Both the position numbers and the translations under genes were made by a program. DNA of 42,500 nucleotides, from assembly GCA_029548025.1 (NCBI GenBank), contig JAKPOE010000400.1, forward strand, positions 1-42,500, in the 5' to 3' direction. Shown here in pieces: positions 16,152-25,105 of this stretch. Origin of the DNA: Spirochaetota bacterium. GTDB taxonomy: Bacteria; Spirochaetota; UBA4802; UB4802. The notes under the pieces were generated by a model. It did not search any database. It had not been told where the DNA came from and worked only from the letters and a program-made list of their open reading frames with translations. Position 1 is the first letter of the stretch. The number at the start of each line of letters is the position of its first letter.

Positions 16152-16928
16152 TCATTTTTGTTTTGATTCATCCCACAATGCATCCAGTTCACTTAACGGT
16201 GTTTGAGCAATATCTTTGTTCATTTCATTTAATCGTTGTTCAATATAGTGGAATCGTTTTGTAAACTTTGCAATAGTGTGTTGTAAAGCTTCTTCAGGGT
16301 TTATTTCCAGATGGCGTGCAATGTTAACAATGGTGAAAAAAATATCGCCAATTTCATCTTTTAATGCTTCTTTATTTTCTTTATTTTTTTGCAATTCTAC
16401 GGCAAACTCATTCACTTCTTCATTCAGTTTTGCTATAATATCATGTAACTTTTCCCAATCAAAGCCAACGCGCGCTACCTTCTGCTGAACGCGATATGCT
16501 TTTAGTAAAGCTGGTAGATGGTAGGGAACGCCATCGAGCAGTGACTGACCGCTATTTTTTTCCAGCTTTTTTATCTTTTCCCAGCGGTTTATAACTTCAT
16601 ATTTATCGTTTGCAGTTTCATTCCCAAATACATGAGGATGACGGCGGATTAATTTTTGAATGATACTATTCGCAATATCATCAATATCAAATAAATCATG
16701 TTCGCTGGCAATCTGTGCATGAGCATAAACCTGGTATAACAAATCCCCCAGTTCCTCTTTAAGATTATCAATATCTCCATGTTCAATGGCCTGATATACC
16801 TCATAGGCTTCTTCAATAAGATAAGATTTGAGTGTGTCAGAGGTCTGTGCCTTATCCCATGCGCATCCATGTTCACTGCGTAATATGCCTGCAATTTCTT
16901 TTAAATGATATAATGGTGATTGTGACAT
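16152..16928 (-). CDS. mazG: Nucleoside triphosphate pyrophosphohydrolase MazG
   Basis: 258 residues, the two-domain length of E. coli-type MazG. The first domain carries the all-alpha NTP pyrophosphatase metal motif EEAYEVYQAIEHGDIDNLKEELGDLLYQV (Glu-Glu-x2-Glu, then Glu-x2-Asp), and the second repeats it in less strict form as NEEVNEFAVEL and DEIGDIFFTIVN. The N-terminus with LRSEHGCAWDKAQT is diagnostic. It hydrolyses NTPs or dNTPs to monophosphates and can remove aberrant nucleotides. It is convergent with the lipoprotein gene and divergent from glyA. It is not next to a mazEF toxin pair, in accordance with a housekeeping role. Confidence 0.96.
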   Translation of the reverse strand: MSQSPLYHLKEIAGILRSEHGCAWDKAQTSDTLKSYLIEEAYEVYQAIEHGDIDNLKEELGDLLYQVYAHAQIASEHDLFDIDDIANSIIQKLIRRHPHVFGNETANDKYEVINRWEKIKKLEKNSGQSLLDGVPYHLPALLKAYRVQQKVARVGFDWEKLHDIIAKLNEEVNEFAVELQKNKENKEALKDEIGDIFFTIVNIARHLEINPEEALQHTIAKFTKRFHYIEQRLNEMNKDIAQTPLSELDALWDESKQK

Positions 16929-17025
16929 GATTGTAATCCTTCATAATAATTTTTTTAACTTTTCTATACCGATACTGATACTGATCATCATACATTGTGA
17001 CAATAGTCTACTTATAAAAAATGTA

Positions 17026-17053
17026 TTGACCACTATTTTAGACATAGTATACC
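17026..17053 (+). promoter_or_regulatory. Promoter candidate of glyA
   Basis: TTGACC (17026-17031), 16-bp spacer, TATACC (17048-17053). It would give a leader of about 110 nt. Another TTGACA occurs at 17083 without a good -10. Confidence 0.35.
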
Positions 17054-17172
17054 ACACCAAAAAAAGAAAAATTTTTTTAGGTTGACATCATTTTATAATT
17101 GTGAACATACGCACTATGTGGCATACATGATTATGTAAATATAGATTACAATTCTATCAATGAGGTACATTC

Positions 17173-18435
17173 ATGGCATTGCATAAATTTTTAAAGGATG
17201 CTGACCCTGAAGTATTTTCTATCTTGCAAAAGGAAAACATGCGTCAGGAAAATTCTTTGATACTTATAGCATCAGAAAATTATACGTCACAAGCAGTACT
17301 GGAAGCATCATCCTGCACAATGACCAATAAATATGCGGAAGGATATCCCGGAAAGCGCTATTACAATGGCTGTCAGTTTGTCGATGAGATGGAACGTTTA
17401 GCTATTGAACGAATAAAAAAAATTTTTAACGCAGATGTTGCCAATGTGCAGCCACACAGTGGTACGCAGGCAAACATGGCTGTGCTCATGGCACTGCTTG
17501 AGCCGGGCAATACCATAATGGGTATGAACCTATCACATGGCGGGCACCTATCGCATGGTTCGCCTGTTAATTTTTCGGGTATATACTTTAAAGTGGTTTC
17601 TTATGGCGTTACAAAGGATACTCAACGTATTAACTATGATGAGGCATACAGCGTTGCAAAAGAACATAAGCCAAAAATAATCATTGCAGGAGCATCGGCT
17701 TATCCACGCACCATTGACTGGAATAAGTTCAGGGAAATAGCTGATGAAGTAGGCGCAGTGCTGTTAACAGATATTGCTCATATAGCAGGGTTGGTTGCCA
17801 CGGGGCATCATCCATCGCCAGTGCCTGTTGCAGACTTTGTTACCATGACCACGCATAAAACCCTGCGAGGACCGCGCGGTGGAATCATCCTGACAAAGCA
17901 AAAGTATGAAGGCATGATGAACAAATATATCTTCCCTGGCATACAGGGAGGACCTTTAATGAATACTATCGCCGCAAAAGCTGTTGCATTTGGTGAAGCA
18001 CTGCAGCCTTCATTTAAGGATTATTCAGCAAAGGTTATTGCAAATGCACAGGCGCTTGCCCGGACATTGCTATCACGAGGTCTTCATCTGGTATCAGGAG
18101 GTACCGATAATCATCTCATGCTGGTAGACCTCCACAACAAAAATTTGACAGGGAAAGATGTGGCTAACCGGCTGGAGGAAGCAGGAATAACCTGTAATAA
18201 AAATGGTGTGCCGTTTGATGATAAGTCCCCTATGATTACCAGTGGTATTAGATTGGGGAGCCCGGCATTAACAACACGAGGGCTTAATGAAGATGATTTT
18301 AAGCACATTGGAAATCTCATTTGCGATATTATTGACAATATGAATGATGACAAAGTATTGCAGCGTGTACAAGCGCAGGTGCAGGAGTTATGCAAACACT
18401 ATCCTACTGACTTCTTACGTCTGGAGCCACGCTAA
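17173..18435 (+). CDS. glyA: Serine hydroxymethyltransferase
   Basis: 420 residues, full length. It interconverts serine and glycine with tetrahydrofolate and supplies one-carbon units. The PLP-binding lysine is Lys229 in [15 protein letters not shown]; other family blocks are [31 protein letters not shown] and [14 protein letters not shown] 7 nt before the ATG supports the start. The FecR-type lipoprotein gene follows after about 70 nt but has its own promoter candidate. Confidence 0.98.
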   Translation: MALHKFLKDADPEVFSILQKENMRQENSLILIASENYTSQAVLEASSCTMTNKYAEGYPGKRYYNGCQFVDEMERLAIERIKKIFNADVANVQPHSGTQANMAVLMALLEPGNTIMGMNLSHGGHLSHGSPVNFSGIYFKVVSYGVTKDTQRINYDEAYSVAKEHKPKIIIAGASAYPRTIDWNKFREIADEVGAVLLTDIAHIAGLVATGHHPSPVPVADFVTMTTHKTLRGPRGGIILTKQKYEGMMNKYIFPGIQGGPLMNTIAAKAVAFGEALQPSFKDYSAKVIANAQALARTLLSRGLHLVSGGTDNHLMLVDLHNKNLTGKDVANRLEEAGITCNKNGVPFDDKSPMITSGIRLGSPALTTRGLNEDDFKHIGNLICDIIDNMNDDKVLQRVQAQVQELCKHYPTDFLRLEPR

Positions 18436-18444
18436 ATATAGTTC

Positions 18445-18473
18445 TTGACTATAATAAGAACACTGTGTATTAC
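18445..18473 (+). promoter_or_regulatory. Promoter candidate of the FecR-domain lipoprotein gene
   Basis: TTGACT (18445-18450), 17-bp spacer, TATTAC (18468-18473), ten nucleotides after the glyA stop and about 30 nt before the lipoprotein ATG. Confidence 0.4.
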
Positions 18474-18504
18474 ACCAGTATATAAAGTAATCAGGAGGAA
18501 CGTT

Positions 18505-19494
18505 ATGAAAAGATTAATTGGCGTTATTATGATATGTTTGATAGCTGTTGTGGGATGTAAAAAAGAAAAGAAATATACTGTTGCGCGGGAAGGTCTGGTA
18601 AATTTAATTTCAGGCGATGTTGTTCTGGTGGTGAATGGTGCTGAGAGCAAAGCTCAAATAGGTGATGCTATTAAAGAAGGGATGATCATTAAAACTGTTG
18701 GTCCAAAGTCAATTGCCGAGATATATTTTGGCGAAAATGCAGTGAAGATTTTAGGTGACACGGTTATCAAGATTGAAAAATTGATTACCGATATTAGCGC
18801 AAATACCGAAGCATCATCGTTTGTAGTTGAAAAAGGGCGTATGTTCTCACGGGTAACTAAAAAATTAAATAAGGGCGATAGTTACCAGGTAAAAACACCA
18901 ACTGCGATAGCAGCTGTGCGCGGTACAGATTTTCTGGTAACACAGGAAGAAGATAAGAGTAATGTAGCATGTCTGGATGGACTACTTGAAGTATTAAACC
19001 AGAGCTTAGCTACAGGACAACCTATAGTACTTGAGGAAAAACAGGAAGTTGACATTGTACCTGGTCAGGATATGGTGAAAAAACAAATATCCGAGGATAA
19101 ACTCAGGATGTTGAACATACTGCTGGAGATACAGGCAATGCGTGAGGATATCCGTAAGAAGTATGAACAGCAAAAAGAAGAAATATTAAAATATGTGGAA
19201 GAGCAGAAGGAAGCCAATAAAACAATGCTGGAAGAGCAGCGTGAAAAGGATAAAGCGCTTGTTGAGGAACAGAAAGCACGTGACAAAGCTATGATTGAAG
19301 GCATAAAAGGCCAGATTAAAGACGAATCAGGGAAGGCAGCACAGCAGTCACTGGATGCAGCAAAGAGTCAGATGCAGGATGCAAAGGCTGTTGACAAGGA
19401 TCAGGCAAGCTCTGAAGCTAAAGATCAGATGAGTGCCATGAAGCCAAAGATTGAAAAGCAAAAGATTGATTTGAATCAGTTTAAGACTCAGTAA
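18505..19494 (+). CDS. FecR-domain lipoprotein with long coiled-coil tail
   Basis: 329 residues from ATG 18505, preceded by AGGAGG at 18493; an in-frame TTG at 18445 would add 20 residues but overlaps the promoter and lacks a site. The signal peptide ends with a lipobox AVVGC (Cys18). Residues about 30-165 form a FecR/DUF4880-like beta domain (GDVVLVVNGAESKAQIGDAI, KTPTAIAAVRGTDFLV). Residues about 195-300 are almost pure coiled coil with repeated EEQK, DKA and EQREK segments, and the end is rich in Gln, Ala and Lys. FecR proteins proper regulate TonB receptors; free-standing secreted FecR domains in spirochaetes have no proven role. No sigma factor or TonB receptor adjoins it. A terminator follows. 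Confidence 0.87.
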   Translation: MKRLIGVIMICLIAVVGCKKEKKYTVAREGLVNLISGDVVLVVNGAESKAQIGDAIKEGMIIKTVGPKSIAEIYFGENAVKILGDTVIKIEKLITDISANTEASSFVVEKGRMFSRVTKKLNKGDSYQVKTPTAIAAVRGTDFLVTQEEDKSNVACLDGLLEVLNQSLATGQPIVLEEKQEVDIVPGQDMVKKQISEDKLRMLNILLEIQAMREDIRKKYEQQKEEILKYVEEQKEANKTMLEEQREKDKALVEEQKARDKAMIEGIKGQIKDESGKAAQQSLDAAKSQMQDAKAVDKDQASSEAKDQMSAMKPKIEKQKIDLNQFKTQ

Positions 19495-19535
19495 CAGAAA
19501 AATAATTATTGTAAAATCAATTATATAATCATCAG

Positions 19536-19568
19536 GGCTGTTACACAGTATAGTAACAGCCTTTCTAT
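19536..19568 (+). terminator. Rho-independent terminator after the FecR lipoprotein
   Basis: GGCTGTTAC (19536-19544) pairs perfectly with GTAACAGCC (19553-19561) over an 8-nt loop and is followed by TTTCTATT. A 9-bp stem of good stability. Confidence 0.8.
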
Positions 19569-19570
19569 TG

Positions 19571-19843
19571 TTAATGGTAGTATATTTTAGTATGTTTAAT
19601 AATAGTACTATTTTCCTGTTTATGAGGGGTTTGTAGAAATTTTAACAGGCAATGTTCTAATTCCGGGATTATGGCATGAACAATTAATGAAGTGCTTTTA
19701 ATAGTAAAATGTAATCTCATAAAATCACAATGAATTAATTTCACGCCGGGGGAATTTTTTAATATTTTGAAGCCCTTAAAATTATGATGTTTTTGAATAG
19801 CTTTAAAAAGAAAAAAAATACTGAAATAATTATTTAACAACAA
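19571..19843 (-). other. Doubtful ORF downstream of the FliL-like gene
   Basis: A 90-codon frame with a TTG start overlaps the end of the FliL-like gene by 14 bp. The product would begin with a hydrophobic aromatic stretch and contain KGFKILKNSPGVKLIHCD. Codon use is not absurd, but there is no ATG, no good ribosome binding site and no recognised family. If unreal, the 19495-19829 gap holds only the terminator at 19536. Confidence 0.2.
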
Positions 19844-20300
19844 ATTCCTTGAAATAAACTTCTTTAATCTTCCCTTTTGTTAAAAGGGAATTTATGTGAG
19901 CCTTTATTTCCTCTGCTAAATTTACTGTATCCTCTACGGAATTTACTTCTTCAGAAGATTTGTCTTTAATTAGTATCCTGCATATGTGATTTATTGCATC
20001 TTTTCTTTGTTTTAATTCTGATTCTAAATCTTCATTTTCTTCATATCCTAAGCTCATGGTTATCCTTAAAAAATGTGGTTTTTTATCGTTCGTTTTTGTA
20101 TCTATTGGAGCAATATCAAATTTTGATAGGGAGGGTGGTGGAGCAAGTATTATGCCCTGTTCTTCTTCAAATTGCTTTTCCAGTTTTGATTTAGCCATAT
20201 AATAACTTAATTTAAATGCTATTTTGTGCAGTAAATCTTCCAGTCCACATCCCGAAAGTGATACTATTAATAATAGTGAAATAAAATGTATTCTTTTCAT
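19830..20300 (-). CDS. FliL-like lipoprotein
   Basis: 156 residues. A lipoprotein signal ends with lipobox SLSGC (Cys18). A short helical linker (20-45) leads to a FliL-like domain at about 75-156: PHFLRITMSLGYEEN, an acidic helix ending RKDAINHICRIL, SSEEVNSVEDTVNLAEEIKAHINSLL and the strongly conserved type of ending KGKIKEVYFKEFVVK. FliL proteins normally have an inner-membrane helix and support flagellar stator function; here the helix is replaced with a lipid anchor. No flagellar gene is adjacent, so a link with the motor is inferred from the domain only. It is transcribed alone on the minus strand, away from the MBL hydrolase gene. Confidence 0.75.
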   Translation of the reverse strand: MKRIHFISLLLIVSLSGCGLEDLLHKIAFKLSYYMAKSKLEKQFEEEQGIILAPPPSLSKFDIAPIDTKTNDKKPHFLRITMSLGYEENEDLESELKQRKDAINHICRILIKDKSSEEVNSVEDTVNLAEEIKAHINSLLTKGKIKEVYFKEFVVK

Positions 20301-20629
20301 AATTATTTCCTCATTTTAGTATAAGGATATTTAATGGATTACAGATTGAAAAATAAAAGTCAAGTGGTTTTCAAAAAAAAGATATAGTGCAGGTTATCGT
20401 TTTTGATTATATTTTGGCTAACTGCAAAAGTATAACTTTAAATGAAAAATTGTTGTAAAGACCTTACAAGGCATATTTTGGTTTTTTGATAATATTGTTT
20501 TGAAAAGTTATTTCCCCAAATACTAAAGTTATGTATAAATATTGTTATTGACTAATTTGCTTATATGCTGGAAACTTTTGCACAGCATTGGTACTATTTT
20601 ATAATACTATTGAATGATGGCATTACGTT
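20301..20629. other. AT-rich divergent intergenic region
   Basis: It separates the divergent FliL-like and MBL-fold genes. Apart from the promoter candidate at 20578-20605 I see no ORF, RNA gene, repeat or terminator. Confidence 0.6.
20578..20605 (+). promoter_or_regulatory. Promoter candidate of the MBL-fold hydrolase gene
   Basis: TTGCAC (20578-20583), 16-bp spacer, perfect TATAAT (20600-20605), leaving a leader of about 18 nt before the ATG at 20630. Confidence 0.5.
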
Positions 20630-21415
20630 ATGATACAATTAGCGTTCATAGGTACGGGGACATGTAATGCCACGGCTAGGAAGCCGCAGGCGCTGGCATT
20701 TTCCATTGATGGGGAGCTGGTGTGTGTTGATTTTGGCGGAGGAGCTTACCATGCCATAGCTTCATTAAATAATCCGGATTTTAACTATGGCAATATATCA
20801 ACCGTTGTATTAACCCATTACCATGTGGATCACATATCGGGTTTGCCTGATCTACTCTGGGGTGAGATGTGGGACTATACCGGACACCGCACAGAACCGT
20901 TAACGTTTGTAGGACCAAAAGGGTTGAAGAATTTTTATGAAGACAGACTGCTACCTTTTATGGGGGATTATCCACTACCGTTTAAAGTAGAGCTTGTTGA
21001 ATTGCATGATGGCGATATTTATAAAGGCAATGGTTTTACGCTCCAATCAAATACTCTTGCCCATGGGGATTTTTCGTCAGGCTACCTTTTTGATTGTGGA
21101 TCAAAAAAAATAGCAATAACAGGTGATACCGGATACTGTGACGCATTACAACGATTACTTTCCGTTGCTGATATGGCAGTCATTGAATGGGGAATAGCGT
21201 CTGATGATACCTATCCTCTCCATGTATCGTCAAAGGATATTATATCCTTAGTCAATGCAGGGATATGGCCACAGCAGGTGTATGCTGTACATGTATACCC
21301 ATTGCCAGATCTTGATTTTGAAACACAGTTACAAACAATGCGCTCTGTGGTTGCTTCACATAATAAATCCATTGAATTTCCTTCCGATGGCGATATAATA
21401 ACAATTATTCCATAA
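20630..21415 (+). CDS. Metallo-beta-lactamase-fold hydrolase, RNase Z-like
   Basis: 261 residues. The metal site is complete: His63, His65, Asp67, His68 in THYHVDH, then His145 (LAHGDF), Asp166 (TGDTGY) and His221 (AVHVYPL). The layout matches RNase Z/arylsulfatase-like members of the fold, which include tRNA 3' processing enzymes, phosphodiesterases and hydrolases of unknown role. I see no flexible arm of the sort that RNase Z uses to grip tRNA, so a general hydrolase or phosphodiesterase is more likely. The ribosome binding site is weak. The next gene begins about 110 nt later in the same direction. Confidence 0.85.
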   Translation: MIQLAFIGTGTCNATARKPQALAFSIDGELVCVDFGGGAYHAIASLNNPDFNYGNISTVVLTHYHVDHISGLPDLLWGEMWDYTGHRTEPLTFVGPKGLKNFYEDRLLPFMGDYPLPFKVELVELHDGDIYKGNGFTLQSNTLAHGDFSSGYLFDCGSKKIAITGDTGYCDALQRLLSVADMAVIEWGIASDDTYPLHVSSKDIISLVNAGIWPQQVYAVHVYPLPDLDFETQLQTMRSVVASHNKSIEFPSDGDIITIIP

Positions 21416-21523
21416 GCTATTGCAATAATTTTTAGGTAGCACACATGCTTAATCATGATGTTCGTTAAGCTGTATATAGTACTTTATTATTACGATTAAT
21501 TGGGAATTGCGAAAAGCACATTT

Positions 21524-22717
21524 ATGAAAGCTATAAAAGTAGACTATTGTATCATTGGTGCAGGTGTTGTTGGATTGGCAATAGCACGAGAGCTATCGCT
21601 ACGCACTAAAAAAACAATAGTGGTATGCGAAAAGGAGGCACAGGCTGGTTTTCATGCATCAGGAAGAAATAGTGGTGTGTTGCACGCTGGTATTTACTAC
21701 ACGCAGGGGAGTTTAAAAGCCAATACCTGTATTGAAGGCAACAGGCTTATGAAAGAGTTCTGCGCTGAAAAAGGGGTAGCAGTTAAAGAATCAGGGAAGG
21801 TGATCGTTGCAAAAAATCAGCATGAGGTTCCCACCCTTTATGAGCTTGAGCAGAGAGCAAAAAATAATGGCGTGACAGTAGAGCTAATTAATGAAAAAAA
21901 ATTGGAGCAGATTGAACCGTGTGCCAGAACTAACACGCTTGCGCTGTTTTCGCCTCATACAGCAGTTGTTGACCCAAAAGTGGTTATGCAGGCATTGTAC
22001 CATGACTGCATTCAACGGGGGATAACGGTATTGCTTTCAACGCCATTCAAACAATTTACCAGCGATACCAGCATTATAGCAGGTAACCATACTATTACCT
22101 ATGATAAGCTTATCAATTGTGCAGGAGCACACAGCGATACCATTGCTCACACCAAAGCCCTTGCAAAGCATCTGGCGCTTATTCCCTTTAAGGGCATTTA
22201 CATCAGACTGAAACCAGATAGCAAGCCTGCAATCAACGGGAATATCTATCCAGTCCCGGATATACGCAATCCCTTTTTAGGCGTACATTTTACCAGAGAT
22301 CCATACGGCAATGTGTACATAGGTCCAACGGCAATGCCTGTTTTTGGCAGGGAACACTATGGGAAACTGCAGGGTTTAGGTCTGGAAAGCATTGATATAC
22401 TCTTCAAAGATGCACTACTTTTCATTGCAAATAAAAGTTTTCGCAGCGTTGCCCTGGACGAGCCAAAAAAATATATCCCATATTACTTTTATAAGGACGC
22501 AAAAGAATTGGTTAAGGAACTATCGTACCATGATATTGAGTCAGCAGCAAAAATTGGGATACGCCCTCAGCTTGTTGACTGGACAAAGAAAGAGCTTGTC
22601 ATGGACTTTTGCATTTATAGAGATGCTACTACCGTCCATGTACTCAATGCAATATCCCCGGCTTTTACCAGTTCGCTTTATTTTGCAAAAATTATTGTTG
22701 ATAGTTATTGTATGTAA
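21524..22717 (+). CDS. lhgO: L-2-hydroxyglutarate oxidase/dehydrogenase-like flavoprotein
   Basis: 397 residues from ATG 21524; an in-frame TTG at 21500 would add eight residues with no better site. The FAD-binding DAO fold begins CIIGAGVVGLAIARELS, followed by EKEAQAGFHASGRNSGVLHAGIYYTQGSLKA, a stretch characteristic of L-2-hydroxyglutarate oxidases, and the C-terminal IGIRPQLVD and the segment around AISPAFTSSL. The enzyme oxidises L-2-hydroxyglutarate to 2-oxoglutarate and passes electrons to oxygen or the quinone pool, as repair of a dead-end metabolite or in glutarate breakdown. No glutarate hydroxylase is nearby, so repair seems more likely. Two octamer copies are within or just after it. 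Confidence 0.88.
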   Translation: MKAIKVDYCIIGAGVVGLAIARELSLRTKKTIVVCEKEAQAGFHASGRNSGVLHAGIYYTQGSLKANTCIEGNRLMKEFCAEKGVAVKESGKVIVAKNQHEVPTLYELEQRAKNNGVTVELINEKKLEQIEPCARTNTLALFSPHTAVVDPKVVMQALYHDCIQRGITVLLSTPFKQFTSDTSIIAGNHTITYDKLINCAGAHSDTIAHTKALAKHLALIPFKGIYIRLKPDSKPAINGNIYPVPDIRNPFLGVHFTRDPYGNVYIGPTAMPVFGREHYGKLQGLGLESIDILFKDALLFIANKSFRSVALDEPKKYIPYYFYKDAKELVKELSYHDIESAAKIGIRPQLVDWTKKELVMDFCIYRDATTVHVLNAISPAFTSSLYFAKIIVDSYCM

Positions 22718-22815
22718 TACCAATAATGTTATTTTTTTGGGCGATAGTTACTGTAAATGTATTTATAGTATAAATTAAATGTATAAATTTATATAATCAT
22801 TATAAGGAGTTTTAC

Positions 22816-24150
22816 ATGAAGATAAGTGTTATAGGAACAGGTTATGTTGGATTGGTAACGGGAACATGCTTTGCTGCGATGGGGAATACTGTTATATGTG
22901 TGGACAGTGATAATGAAAAAATTGAAAAACTCAAGAAAGGGATAGTTCCTATTTATGAACCAGGATTGGATGAACTTGTTGTTGAAAATTACAAAAAAGG
23001 GAATCTCCAGTTTACAACTGACATAAAAGAAGCACTGGATAAAACAACAATACTGTTTATAGCGGTTGGCACACCCATGGGGGAGGATGGAAGTGCTGAT
23101 TTACGGTATGTACTGGATGTTGCAAAATCTATAGGTATGCTAATGACCCATGCCATGATTGTTGTTGATAAATCAACAGTACCTGTTGGAACTGCTGAAA
23201 AGGTAAAAGCAACCATCCATGAAGAGCTAAAAAAACGTGGTATTACACTCAAAGTAGCGGTTGTCAGCAACCCGGAATTTTTAAAGGAAGGTGCTGCCGT
23301 TGAAGATTTTATGCGTCCCGACAGGGTCATCATTGGTACGGATGACGAAGAGGCTCTGGCAGTAATGAAAGAATTATATGCACCGTTTACCCATAGCCAT
23401 GAACGGTTTATTGCCATGGATATTCGCAGTGCCGAGATGACAAAATATACAGCCAACGCAATGCTTGCAACCAAAATCAGTTTTATGAATGAGATAGCAA
23501 ATATATGCGAAAGGGTTGGTGCAGATGTAAATATGGTACGTATTGGTATTGGCAGCGACCACAGGATTGGCTATAGCTTTATCTATCCAGGTGTTGGTTA
23601 TGGAGGCTCATGTTTTCCAAAAGATGTTCAGGCGCTTATAAAAACAGCAAAAGATTACGGGTATGAACCAAAAGTTATTACTGCGGTTGAAGAAGTTAAC
23701 AATAAGCAGAAGCTTGCACTGGTGAATAAGGTTGTACAGCGCTTTGGTGAGGATTTAACCGGAAAAATTTTTGCACTATGGGGGCTGGCGTTTAAACCTG
23801 AAACCGATGATATGCGTGAAGCAGCAAGCATCACCATTGTCAAAGAGCTTGTAAAAAGAAATGCATATGTCAAAGCGTATGATCCCAAAGCAACCGAACA
23901 GGCAAAGCAATGTTATTTGCATGATATAAAAAATATAGAATACGCAACAAGCAAGTACGATGCTCTGAATGATGCTGAAGCATTATTGCTGGTAACCGAA
24001 TGGAAAGATTTCAGGAGCCCTGACTTTGATGAAATAAAAAAACGATTAAAAAATCCTGTAATATTTGATGGCAGAAATCAATATAACATAAAAAAATTAC
24101 AAAAAGATGGCTTTGAGGTATATCAGATTGGTGTAGGTAATGTCAGATAA
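22816..24150 (+). CDS. ugd: UDP-glucose 6-dehydrogenase
   Basis: 444 residues. It oxidises UDP-glucose twice to UDP-glucuronate with NAD. The N-terminus GTGYVGLVTGTCFAAMG is the NAD-binding motif; STVPVGTAEKV and NPEFLKEGAAVEDFMRPDRV are family blocks; the catalytic cysteine is Cys266 in GVGYGGSCFPKD. GGAG 8 nt before the ATG supports the start. It overlaps the next gene by 11 bp, so both are translated from one message; the pair points to activated sugars for surface polysaccharide or glycan. No glycosyltransferase lies in the window. Confidence 0.97.
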   Translation: MKISVIGTGYVGLVTGTCFAAMGNTVICVDSDNEKIEKLKKGIVPIYEPGLDELVVENYKKGNLQFTTDIKEALDKTTILFIAVGTPMGEDGSADLRYVLDVAKSIGMLMTHAMIVVDKSTVPVGTAEKVKATIHEELKKRGITLKVAVVSNPEFLKEGAAVEDFMRPDRVIIGTDDEEALAVMKELYAPFTHSHERFIAMDIRSAEMTKYTANAMLATKISFMNEIANICERVGADVNMVRIGIGSDHRIGYSFIYPGVGYGGSCFPKDVQALIKTAKDYGYEPKVITAVEEVNNKQKLALVNKVVQRFGEDLTGKIFALWGLAFKPETDDMREAASITIVKELVKRNAYVKAYDPKATEQAKQCYLHDIKNIEYATSKYDALNDAEALLLVTEWKDFRSPDFDEIKKRLKNPVIFDGRNQYNIKKLQKDGFEVYQIGVGNVR

Positions 24151-25105
24151 AACAAAATTTTTTATAACCGGCAGTTCAGGATTTATTGGCACATACTTTA
24201 TACAATTTTTAGATAATAGCAATATCAACGCTGAAGTACTTGGTGTTGATATTGTGCCCTCACCATTAACGGGTACAAAAGCTATAGTTTTCCATGAAGA
24301 AATGTGTACTATGAACGACAGCAATGCCGTGCAATTGTTGTTACAAAAACATAAACCTGATTATATCATCCATTTTGCTTCACAGAGCAGTGTGGCTAAA
24401 AGCTGGGATGATATTCCCGCAACATTGCATAACAATGTGAATTCATTCATACTATTAGCTGAGGGTGTACGGAAATATTGCTCTGACACAAGGATGCTTG
24501 TCATTGGTTCATCCGAAGAATATGGCGAGGGTGCACCTGACAATTTACCTATAGAAGAAACCTGCCCATTACATCCACAAAACCCGTATGCAATTGCGCG
24601 GGTTGCACAGGAGATGCTTGCAATTATGTATGTGAAAAGTTTTAGACTTGATATTGTCATGACACGTTCCTTTAATCATATCGGTCCGGGTCAGAGCGAA
24701 CATTTTGCCATACCATCATTTGTAAAACAGATAATAACAGCAAAAAATAATAATACATCATGCATACTAAAAACAGGCAACATAGATGTTGTCCGTGATT
24801 TTGTTGATGTTCGGGATGCCGTAAAGGCATACTATCTATTGCTGAAGCAGGGTAAAACCGGTGATGTTTATAATATTTGCAGCGGGGTTGGTTATTCATT
24901 GCGTGCTATCATCACCATGTTATCTGAAATAACCAGTGTGCAGGTAGTCATAGAGCATGATCAAAGTAAAATGCGACCTGCAGAGGTGCAAACCATTATT
25001 GGCTCATATCAAAAAATAAATACATTAACAGGATGGAGCCCAACTATAAACATCCGCCAATCACTGGAAGATATTGTTAAGGGTCAGAGCTCTGCCTTAC
25101 ATTAA
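24140..25105 (+). CDS. NAD-dependent sugar-nucleotide reductase/dehydratase, GDP-6-deoxymannose reductase-like
   Basis: 321 residues of an extended SDR. The Rossmann motif is TGSSGFIGTYF; FASQSSVAKSWDDI, IGSSEEYGEG and TRSFNHIGPGQ match the GDP-4-keto-6-deoxymannose reductase (RMD) and GDP-mannose 4,6-dehydratase group. The catalytic tyrosine is Tyr150, but the usual Lys of YxxxK is Arg154 (PYAIARVAQE). With Ser and the Glu of SSEEYG in place, the enzyme may still work, or be specialised. It starts inside the end of ugd, so the two are co-expressed, although GDP- and UDP-sugars would then be made by one unit; the actual substrate could be a UDP-sugar. No GDP-mannose dehydratase is next to it. 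Confidence 0.8.
   Translation: MSDKTKFFITGSSGFIGTYFIQFLDNSNINAEVLGVDIVPSPLTGTKAIVFHEEMCTMNDSNAVQLLLQKHKPDYIIHFASQSSVAKSWDDIPATLHNNVNSFILLAEGVRKYCSDTRMLVIGSSEEYGEGAPDNLPIEETCPLHPQNPYAIARVAQEMLAIMYVKSFRLDIVMTRSFNHIGPGQSEHFAIPSFVKQIITAKNNNTSCILKTGNIDVVRDFVDVRDAVKAYYLLLKQGKTGDVYNICSGVGYSLRAIITMLSEITSVQVVIEHDQSKMRPAEVQTIIGSYQKINTLTGWSPTINIRQSLEDIVKGQSSALH

Noticed and set aside
17083..17088. TTGACA before glyA as its promoter
   Set aside because: No -10 hexamer at acceptable spacing; TATAAT-like sequence lies only 8 nt away.
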